64,000 bases of DNA. Origin: Myxococcales bacterium. GTDB taxonomy: Bacteria; Myxococcota_A; Polyangia; Polyangiales; Ga0077539. Shown in pieces: positions 44,475-51,146 of this stretch (its first letter is position 1; every line of letters starts with the position of its first letter). The position numbers and the translations under genes were made by a program. Location: assembly GCA_016793325.1 (NCBI GenBank), contig JAEUKI010000040.1, positions 248,001-312,000 on the forward strand, read 5' to 3'. Below the pieces are notes generated by a model. It was not told where the DNA came from. It was given only the letters and a program-made list of their open reading frames with translations, and ran no database searches.

Positions 44475-45869
44475 TCACTTCACGATGCGGAGCACGAGCT
44501 GCCTTCCAGCGCCCGACTGAGAGCCGATGAGGACCGCGATGGCGTCCCCTGCGATCGCGCCGCACAGCTCTCGCGCGAGCGTGTCTGCGCGCGCGAGCAG
44601 CGCGTCTTGCGTGAGCTCCTTGAGGTCTCCGACGACAGGGCGCACGCCCCACTGCATCGCGAGGCGCGTGGCCACGCTCTGGTGCGGCGTCACGGCGATC
44701 ACCGGGCAGCGCGGGCGATAATCCGCGAGGACATTCGCTGTCCATCCGTCACGCGTCGAGACGACGATCGCCTTGAGCACGATCGAGCGCGAGGCGAGCG
44801 CCGCAGCCCTCGCCGTGACGTTGTGAAACGCCCACGCGTCGCCGAACGCCGCGGGCTCGGGGAGCGATTGATAGAGCTCGCTGCCCTCGATCTCGCGGAT
44901 GATCGAGTCCATGGTCCGTACCGATTCGATCGGGTATTTGCCGGACGCCATCTCGCCCGAGAGCATGAGCACGTCGGTCCCGTCGAGGACCGCGTTGGCG
45001 ACGTCCGCGGCCTCTGCGCGCGTAGGCCGCGGGTTGCGGATCATCGAGTCGAGCATCTGCGTGGCGGTGATCACGATCTTGCCCGCCTCGTTGACCTTCT
45101 TGATCGTGCGCTTCTGGACGAGCGGAACCTTCTCGCTCCCCATCTCGACGCCCATGTCCCCGCGCGCGACCATCACGCCGTCGGACACCTCGACGATGGC
45201 GTCGAGGTTGTCGACCGCCTCGGGCATCTCGAGCTTCGCGATCACTGGAATATCCCCCGCCAAACGCTTGCAGCGAAGGACGTCCTCCGCGTCTCGCACG
45301 AAGGACATCGCGAGGTAGTCGACCTCGAGCTCCTTGGCGAGAAGGATGTCTTGCTCGTCCTTCGGGGTCAGCGCCGGGACGCTCAAGCGCACGCCGGGAA
45401 CGTTGATTCCCTTCTTGTCCGAGAGCGTCCCGCCCACTTCGACCACCGTCGTGACCTCGGGCGGAAGCACGCTCTCGACGCGCATGCGCAGGAGGCCGTC
45501 GTCGAGCAGGAGAATGTCACCAGGTTTCAAGTCGTCCGCGAGCGGGTAGGACATGCTCACGCGTCGCTGGTCGCCCGAGACGTTGGCGTGCGTGAAGACG
45601 AAGTGCTGACCGTCGCTGAGCTCGACCGGGCCGTTGGCGAAGGTCCCGCAACGGATCTTCGGGCCGCAGAGGTCGCCGAGGATGGCCACGGTGCGGCCCA
45701 AGCTCGCGGCGACCTGGCGCACGAGCCGCGCGTTCGTGCGGTGTTGATCGGGCGTCCCGTGCGAGAAGTTCAGGCGAACCGCGTCGAGCCCCGCGCGAAA
45801 CAGCGCGGAGAGAGTCTGCTCGTTGGCGCTCGCGGGGCCGAGCGTTCCCAAAATCTTGGCCTTGCGCAT
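44475..45869 (-). CDS. pyk: pyruvate kinase
   Basis: Last step of glycolysis (PEP + ADP to pyruvate + ATP), cytoplasmic, 464 aa. N-terminus MRKAKILGTLGPAS, then VRLNFSHG, active-site Lys in VIAKLEMPEAVDNLDAIVE, Mg-binding VMVARGDMGVEM, helix TATQMLDSMIRNPRPTRAE and allosteric-type C-terminal domain with VVSTRDGWTANVLADYRPRC. ATG 45869 gives the standard start. An unusual neighbourhood (LysR regulator upstream, secretion protein downstream) gives no functional clue. Confidence 0.96.
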   Translation of the reverse strand: MRKAKILGTLGPASANEQTLSALFRAGLDAVRLNFSHGTPDQHRTNARLVRQVAASLGRTVAILGDLCGPKIRCGTFANGPVELSDGQHFVFTHANVSGDQRRVSMSYPLADDLKPGDILLLDDGLLRMRVESVLPPEVTTVVEVGGTLSDKKGINVPGVRLSVPALTPKDEQDILLAKELEVDYLAMSFVRDAEDVLRCKRLAGDIPVIAKLEMPEAVDNLDAIVEVSDGVMVARGDMGVEMGSEKVPLVQKRTIKKVNEAGKIVITATQMLDSMIRNPRPTRAEAADVANAVLDGTDVLMLSGEMASGKYPIESVRTMDSIIREIEGSELYQSLPEPAAFGDAWAFHNVTARAAALASRSIVLKAIVVSTRDGWTANVLADYRPRCPVIAVTPHQSVATRLAMQWGVRPVVGDLKELTQDALLARADTLARELCGAIAGDAIAVLIGSQSGAGRQLVLRIVK

Positions 45870-45904
45870 CGAGCGCGAGGGTAACCCGATTCGGCCCTCG
45901 GTGA

Positions 45905-46876
45905 TCACTGCGCGCGGCGAACCGCTGCGCCCCGCCGAGCGCTGGACGTTTGCATCGCGTCCGCGACGGACACGAGCAGCGCGCGCAGCCACTTGTGCGC
46001 CGCGTCCCGATCGAACCGGCTGTGCCAGCGAAGAAACAGCGTGAAGCCCTCGAGCTCGAACGGCACGGGCTTGACCACGAGTCGATAGCGCTCTTGCATC
46101 GCGCGCGCGACGTGACCGGGCGCCGTCCACGCGAGGTCCGATCGCGCGACGACCGGGGCGGCCAAGAGAAACTGCGGGACCATCAGCGCCACGCGGCGCG
46201 CGAGGCCCATGCGCGCGAGGGTGTCGTCGACGAGGCTCCCGGGCGTTCCCCGCGGGGCGACGAGGAGGTGGTGGAGCGCGAGCCACTCGTCCATTTTCAG
46301 CGCGCGGCGCTTGGCGAGGGGGTGGCCCTCGCGCAAGACGCACACGAATTCTTCTCGCCACAGCGCGCGCTGCTGTACGCCCGACCGCTCTGCCGACGAA
46401 GGCATCTTCGCCGGGACCACGGCGACGTCGAGCTCGCCTTCGAGCAGCGCTCGATCCGCGTCGTCGAGCGACGAGACCACGGGCTTGAGCTGCAGATCGA
46501 TCCCTGGAGCCTCGCGGCCGATGCGCTCGAGCAGCGCAGGCAACACGAGCACCGCGAGCGAATCGGGGACGCTCAATCGAAACGCCCTCCGCGCGTTGGC
46601 CGCGTCGAACGCCTTCGGCTCCGCGAGCGTCGCGCGCACCGCTTCGAGCGCGGACGCCAGCACCGGCGCGATCGCGATCGCGCGCGGCGTCGGCTCGATC
46701 CCCCGCGCGGTCCGCACGAACAACGGGTCTTCGAAGTGCGCCCGCAGGCGGCTGAGCGCGCTGCTCGTCGCGGGTTGGCTGAGACCGACGCGGCGCGCGG
46801 CGCGCGTCACCGAGCGCTCTTGGAGCAGGGCGTCGAGCACCACCAGGAGATTGAGGTCCACGGACGAGAGATTCAC
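45905..46876 (-). CDS. LysR-family transcriptional regulator
   Basis: 323 aa from GTG 46876. N-terminal HTH: VDLNLLVVLDALLQERSVTR, AARRVGLSQPATSSALSRLR, DPLFVRTARGIEPTPRA. Effector domain: FRLSVPDSLAVLVLPALLER, LLEGELDVAVVPAK, EEFVCVLREGHPLAKRRA. ATGs at 46900 and 46903 are in frame, but the extra codons (GAT ATA AGT ATT ATT CGT) are very AT-rich for this genome and precede the normal LysR start, so they are probably promoter DNA. Divergent from the NmrA-type gene, the usual arrangement for a regulator and its target. Confidence 0.9.
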   Translation of the reverse strand: MNLSSVDLNLLVVLDALLQERSVTRAARRVGLSQPATSSALSRLRAHFEDPLFVRTARGIEPTPRAIAIAPVLASALEAVRATLAEPKAFDAANARRAFRLSVPDSLAVLVLPALLERIGREAPGIDLQLKPVVSSLDDADRALLEGELDVAVVPAKMPSSAERSGVQQRALWREEFVCVLREGHPLAKRRALKMDEWLALHHLLVAPRGTPGSLVDDTLARMGLARRVALMVPQFLLAAPVVARSDLAWTAPGHVARAMQERYRLVVKPVPFELEGFTLFLRWHSRFDRDAAHKWLRALLVSVADAMQTSSARRGAAVRRAQ

Positions 46877-46994
46877 CGAACGAATAATACTTATATCCAT
46901 CATCAATTGGTCGAATGACGATCACCGTCGCACTGTTCGGCTCGTCCTCGGTACGGCTTCGAGCGCCGCGAGAGACGAAAGAGAGAGAAGCGCC
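46877..46994. promoter_or_regulatory. AT-rich divergent promoter region with LysR-type palindrome
   Basis: The 118 bp between the LysR gene and the NmrA gene hold the palindrome ATAATACTTAT (about 46884-46894, ATAA-N3-TTAT) in an AT-rich block that contrasts with the surroundings. LysR proteins bind interrupted palindromes in such divergent regions. Site assignment is by pattern only. Confidence 0.4.
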
Positions 46995-47867
46995 ATGTAC
47001 GTCGTCACTGGAGTCACGGGTCACACGGGTTCGGTCGCTGCCGAGACGCTCTTGAACGCGAAGGTCCCCGTTCGCGTGGTCGTTCGCGATGAAGCGAAGG
47101 GCGCGCAGTGGAAGGCGCGCGGCGCCGAGGTCGCAGTCGCGTCCTTCGAAGACCCAGCGTCGATGACCCGCGCGCTCGCGGGCGCCACGGGCGCGTACGT
47201 CCTCCTTCCTCCGCCCGCGTGGAACCAAGCGGGCCTCGCGCAAAACCGCGCCGCGCTCACCGAGAAGCTCCTCGAGGCCCTGCGCAACGCGGCCCCTGCG
47301 CACACCGTGTTTCTCTCGTCCGTCGGCGCGCAGCACGCGGACAAGACGGGCCCCATCAAGACCCTCCACCCGATCGAGAACGCCCTGCGCGCGAGCGGCC
47401 ACCGCGCGACCTTCTTGCGCGCCGCGTTCTTCATGGAGAACTGGGGCGGCTCGCTCGCTGGCGCGCTCGAGTCGGGCTCGCTCTACTACGGGCTCGTCGC
47501 GAACAAGAAGATCCCGCAGGTGGCGACGCGAGACATCGGGACCACCGCGGCCAAGGCCCTGCTCGAGCCGCACGCGAGCGGCGTTCGCGTGATCGAGCTC
47601 GGCGGGCCCGAAGAGCTCTCGCTCGAAGACACCGCGGCGATCATGAGCAAAGTGAGCGGAAAGCCCGTGAAGGCCGTCACGGTCCCGACCGAGGCGTTCG
47701 TCGCGACGCTCGAGGGCATGGGCGCCTCCAAGGATCTCGCGGGCTGGTACGGCGAGATGATGACCGGCATCAACGCGGACCTCGTCGCGTGGGAGGGCAA
47801 GGGCGCGCAGCACGTCCGCGGAAGCACCACGCTCGAGACCGTGCTCCGCGCGATGCTCGCGAAGTAG
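46995..47867 (+). CDS. NmrA/SDR-type NAD(P)H-binding oxidoreductase
   Basis: 290 aa, soluble. N-terminal Rossmann motif MYVVTGVTGHTGSVAAETLL, VPVRVVVRDEAKGA (NADP preference suggested by Arg), VFLSSVGAQHADKTGPIK, the NmrA-type LRAAFFMENWGGSLAG and VIELGGPEELSLEDTAAIMS. Relatives include quinone-oxidoreductase-like and redox-sensing proteins. Start ATG 46995 follows GAGAGAGAAG. Probable target of the divergent LysR regulator. Confidence 0.85.
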   Translation: MYVVTGVTGHTGSVAAETLLNAKVPVRVVVRDEAKGAQWKARGAEVAVASFEDPASMTRALAGATGAYVLLPPPAWNQAGLAQNRAALTEKLLEALRNAAPAHTVFLSSVGAQHADKTGPIKTLHPIENALRASGHRATFLRAAFFMENWGGSLAGALESGSLYYGLVANKKIPQVATRDIGTTAAKALLEPHASGVRVIELGGPEELSLEDTAAIMSKVSGKPVKAVTVPTEAFVATLEGMGASKDLAGWYGEMMTGINADLVAWEGKGAQHVRGSTTLETVLRAMLAK

Positions 47868-47873
47868 TCGCGC

Positions 47874-48707
47874 TCAGTGAACGACGTCGGGCTGCGCGGC
47901 GAACCACTCGGTGAGCGCGCACGGGACCGCGACGTTGTTCGCGACGCCCGCGAAGCGCAGGTTCGAAACGAAGTCCGATCCATCGTGCGATTGCTGCACG
48001 AAGAACGCCTGCGCCTGGCAGTGGCCGTCGGGAAACTTCGACAGCCCGACGCCCATCAACCGTCGGCCCGTGACGATCCCCGTGCGTCGATTGCGCAGGA
48101 TCTCCCAGTCGTCCGACAAGATCTGAAACGCGCGAAACTCTTCGGTCCATCGCTCGGCCGCCGCGTGCGCGCGCACGGTTCGCAGAAACTCCGTCGCCAG
48201 CTCTTCGTCGCGCATACGCGTGTCCGGGTTGCGCGCGAACCAGCGAAGCTCTGTGCGCCACCAGTCCGAGTAATCTGTCGCGGACACCTCGAGCGCTTGG
48301 TGATCGCTCGCCGACGGCGGCGCTTGCCCGGCGGCGTAGAGCACGACGCGCCCCGACTGAAACCCTCGAAACGACCACTGCACGTCCCGCGACGGGGCGC
48401 CGAACAGCACGCGGTTGGTCTCGCACTCGCTGATCGCGACGCGGCGGATCTCTCCGCGCGCCTCGAAGGTCGTGCTCTGCCCGGGCGCCACGTTGACCTC
48501 CGAGTCCACCGCGCCGGGTCCCGAGTGCAGGACCTCGACGCGGCAGATGTTCGCGCCGCTCTGGTTCACGAGCGTCACCGTGCCCTGGTAGCCCGACGGC
48601 TGCGACGGCGACGAGTTCGGGCCCGGTCCGCGGCCGAAGATGCAGCCCTGCGACGCGAGCGTCGCCGCGACGATCGAGGCGACTCGAAAGAATGTGTTTG
48701 TATTCAT
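47874..48707 (-). CDS. lipoprotein, unknown
   Basis: 277 aa. Signal MNTNTFFRVASIVAATLASQ ending in GC, lipobox Cys at about 22. After a Pro/Ser linker comes a beta domain (TVTLVNQSGANICRVEVLHS, NVAPGQSTTFEARGEIRRVA) and a helical domain (YSDWWRTELRWFARNPDTRM, WTEEFRAFQILSDDWEILRN). ATG 48707 preferred, AAGGAG 6 nt upstream. Convergent with the NmrA gene. No family recognised. Confidence 0.75.
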   Translation of the reverse strand: MNTNTFFRVASIVAATLASQGCIFGRGPGPNSSPSQPSGYQGTVTLVNQSGANICRVEVLHSGPGAVDSEVNVAPGQSTTFEARGEIRRVAISECETNRVLFGAPSRDVQWSFRGFQSGRVVLYAAGQAPPSASDHQALEVSATDYSDWWRTELRWFARNPDTRMRDEELATEFLRTVRAHAAAERWTEEFRAFQILSDDWEILRNRRTGIVTGRRLMGVGLSKFPDGHCQAQAFFVQQSHDGSDFVSNLRFAGVANNVAVPCALTEWFAAQPDVVH

Positions 48708-48820
48708 CATCTGCTCCTTGATGTGCCTTGCACGGAGTCGAGATGACGGCGGCGAGCGCGCGCTGACAGCGGCGGCGCTTACCAGTTCTTTCACTCTCTG
48801 TTGCGGTCTTTCAGCGAGAA

Positions 48821-50038
48821 TTATTGGGCGAGCAACACAGACGGCGCGAGTCGATAGCCGTTGTCGAAGCGCTCGACGAGATCGCGGAGCCCCGCGGCGC
48901 GCAGGCGATTGACCGTGACGTACACGCGGTTGGCCCCCGCTTCGGGCAGCGGGTCTTCGCCGGGCCAGCCCGCGGCGAGCAGCTCCCACACGGTCAGCGG
49001 CGCGCCCGGCGACGAGCGGTGCTTCGCGACGAGCGCAGCGAGAATGCGGCGAAGCGGCGTACCCAACCGGCGCTTCTCGCCGTCGATCAGGATCCACTCG
49101 CACTCGCGACCGATCTGGAGCGCGCTCTCGACCGCGCTCGGCGCCGCGTGCGACGCGCTCGCGTCGCGCGGGTCGAGCACGCCCTCGTCGGTCAAGAGCG
49201 CCTCGACGAACGCGCGCATCCCTTCTTCGTCCCGCGTCGAGCCGAGCGCGACACGGATGCGCTCGGCGACCTCGAGCGCCTCGTCGAGCGTCGGTCGATC
49301 GTGGGGCATCGAGCTGATCATCCGCTGCTCGGTCCACTGCAGGTCCGCGAGCAACGGAAGGTCATCCGGCTGGATTTCTCCACGCAAAATGCGCGCGAGG
49401 CTCGGCGGGATCTCCGCGTACGGAACGACGCTCCGACGAAACTGCAAGAGCGCCACGTAGTCGCCGATGGGCGTCGGCTCGCCGCCGCCGTAGAGCTCTT
49501 GCGCTTGAAAGAACACGACCGCGCCGTCGATGCTGCCGTTGTCCTTCTCGACCGCGAGGTTCGCGCCGAAGCCGACGAGGTACCAGTCGCCCTTCGCGTC
49601 GAACAGGAGATTTCCAAGCGAAATACGCCCGAGGCACAGCGGTCGGCCCCGCGCGTCGCGCTGCGCGTGCGCCGCCGAGAGCGCCTCGCGCAAGCTCGCG
49701 ATGAACCCGTCCGCCGCGCGATAGGGAATGCGCGCGTCGTGCTCGCCGAGCGCCCGTACAAACTCGATCCCGTCGCACACCGCGGCGCAGTCGAACGCGA
49801 TCCACGGTCGCTCTGCGTCGAGGTCCTCGAGGATGACCTTCGGAACCCGTCGATGCTCGATCACCTGGTGCGCGTCGCGACACCGCGCGAGCGCAGACTT
49901 CGCACCCTCTCGTGACGCGCTCGGGCCCGCGATCGCGAGCGCCACGCGTCGACCGTCGCCTTCGACGTCGACCGCCGAAACCCAGTGAAACGCGCCGCGA
50001 GAGCGCAACGGCAACAGATCTCGAAACCGCTCGAACAT
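48821..50038 (-). CDS. pseudokinase-like protein with C-terminal winged helix
   Basis: 405 aa, no signal. The N-terminal 300 residues follow a protein-kinase fold: LCLGRISLGNLLFDAKGDWY stands where the catalytic loop HRDLxxxN lies and LVGFGANLAV where DFG lies, with Gly in place of the metal-binding Asp and no catalytic HRD, so activity is unlikely. The last 100 residues (RRLGTPLRRILAALVAKHRS, APLTVWELLAAGWPGEDPLP, VYVTVNRLRAAGLRDLVERF, GYRLAPS) form an OmpR/SARP-type winged helix. A cytoplasmic regulator is likely. ATG 50038 is used; GTG 50092 lies in a tandem repeat. Confidence 0.6.
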   Translation of the reverse strand: MFERFRDLLPLRSRGAFHWVSAVDVEGDGRRVALAIAGPSASREGAKSALARCRDAHQVIEHRRVPKVILEDLDAERPWIAFDCAAVCDGIEFVRALGEHDARIPYRAADGFIASLREALSAAHAQRDARGRPLCLGRISLGNLLFDAKGDWYLVGFGANLAVEKDNGSIDGAVVFFQAQELYGGGEPTPIGDYVALLQFRRSVVPYAEIPPSLARILRGEIQPDDLPLLADLQWTEQRMISSMPHDRPTLDEALEVAERIRVALGSTRDEEGMRAFVEALLTDEGVLDPRDASASHAAPSAVESALQIGRECEWILIDGEKRRLGTPLRRILAALVAKHRSSPGAPLTVWELLAAGWPGEDPLPEAGANRVYVTVNRLRAAGLRDLVERFDNGYRLAPSVLLAQ

Positions 50039-50098
50039 CGCCGGCGACGACGAAGAGAGTACGAGCGCTCGCGCAAAAGTGCCATGATTCACGAATCC

Positions 50099-50141
50099 AC
50101 GGATGCACGGATGCCACGGATGCGACGGATGCGACGGATCC
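50099..50141. repeat. short tandem repeat ACGGATGC(N)
   Basis: Five units of ACGGATGC or ACGGATCC start at 50099, 50107, 50116, 50125 and 50134, spaced 8-9 bp. The array sits between the divergent starts of the winged-helix gene and the methyltransferase gene. Confidence 0.8.
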
Positions 50142-50149
50142 ACTGAACC

Positions 50150-51040
50150 ATGAAAGCAGGCCGCCCGAGCTTCACCGCCGCGTTCGTCGCCACCTGTCGC
50201 GGCCTCGCGCCGATGCTGCCTTCGAGCGCGCGCCTCGTCACCGATCCGTTCGGGATGCGCGTGCTCGGCCCGGCGGCCGAGGCGACCGTCGCGGCGGTCT
50301 CGCGATCGCCTGCGCCCGTGCGCGCGTTGGCGTGGGCGCCGATGCTCCCGATGCTCCCTTGGGCGTTGTACATGCAGGTCCGCACGAAGGTGCTCGACGA
50401 CGTGGTTCGGAGCTTCGTCGCCGCGGGCGGACAGCAGGTCGTGATCCTCGGCGCGGGCTTCGACGCGAGGGCGTGGCGCCTCGGCGAAGAGCTCGGCGAC
50501 GCGATCGTGTACGAGGTCGATCACCCTGCGACGGCGCGCGCCAAGCGCGATCGGTTCGGCGAGACATCGCGCGTTCGAGCGCTCGACTTCGACTTCGAGG
50601 CCGACGAGCTCTCGTCGTTGCCCGCGCGGCTCGAAGCGCTGGGACATCGCGCGGACCAGCCAACGCTCACGCTCTGGGAGGGCGTGACGATGTACCTCAC
50701 GCAGCGCGCGTTCGAGGCCACGTTGGACGCCGTTCGCGCGTACAGCGGTCGCGGGTCGAAGCTCGCGTTCAACTACGTCGATCGCGGGATCGTCGAGCGC
50801 CCGTCCCCTGCGGCGCGCGCGGTGTCGGCGATCGTTCGCGCCGTCGGCGAGCCGTTCAAGCTCGGCTTCTCGCCTCGCGCGCTCGCGTCGCTGCTCGAGC
50901 AGCACGGGTTCATCGTCGACGAGGATCGCGGGTTCGACGAGCACGCCTCGCGGCTGTTGCCCTCGCCGTGGTCTCGTGTCGTGCGCAGAGGCCGGCGGAT
51001 CGCCGTCGTCGAGCGCAGCGCCACCGCCGTCCGACGCTGA
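50150..51040 (+). CDS. LCM-like SAM-dependent methyltransferase (TIGR00027 type)
   Basis: 296 aa. Family pattern: RLVTDPFGMRVLGP near the N-terminus, RTKVLDDVVRSFVAAGGQQV then VILGAGFDARAWRL (SAM motif I), VYEVDHPATARAKRDRF (motif II), TLTLWEGVTMYLTQRAFEAT and KLAFNYVDRG. Relatives are leucine carboxyl methyltransferase-like O-methyltransferases of natural-product or unknown pathways. Substrate unknown. Confidence 0.88.
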   Translation: MKAGRPSFTAAFVATCRGLAPMLPSSARLVTDPFGMRVLGPAAEATVAAVSRSPAPVRALAWAPMLPMLPWALYMQVRTKVLDDVVRSFVAAGGQQVVILGAGFDARAWRLGEELGDAIVYEVDHPATARAKRDRFGETSRVRALDFDFEADELSSLPARLEALGHRADQPTLTLWEGVTMYLTQRAFEATLDAVRAYSGRGSKLAFNYVDRGIVERPSPAARAVSAIVRAVGEPFKLGFSPRALASLLEQHGFIVDEDRGFDEHASRLLPSPWSRVVRRGRRIAVVERSATAVRR

Positions 51041-51146
51041 CGAAAAACCCGCGTTCGCGGCGGGATCGAGTCGCCGGGGGGCGCTTTGCTATCCGCCCAA
51101 ATCTCTGAGATAGGTGTCCGCCAATTTCGGAGAGGAGGATTTTCCC

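Noticed and set aside
45906..47813. Upstream extension of the pyruvate kinase frame (to 1112 codons)
   Set aside because: It crosses the LysR gene and NmrA gene in other frames; pyruvate kinase homology begins exactly at ATG 45869.
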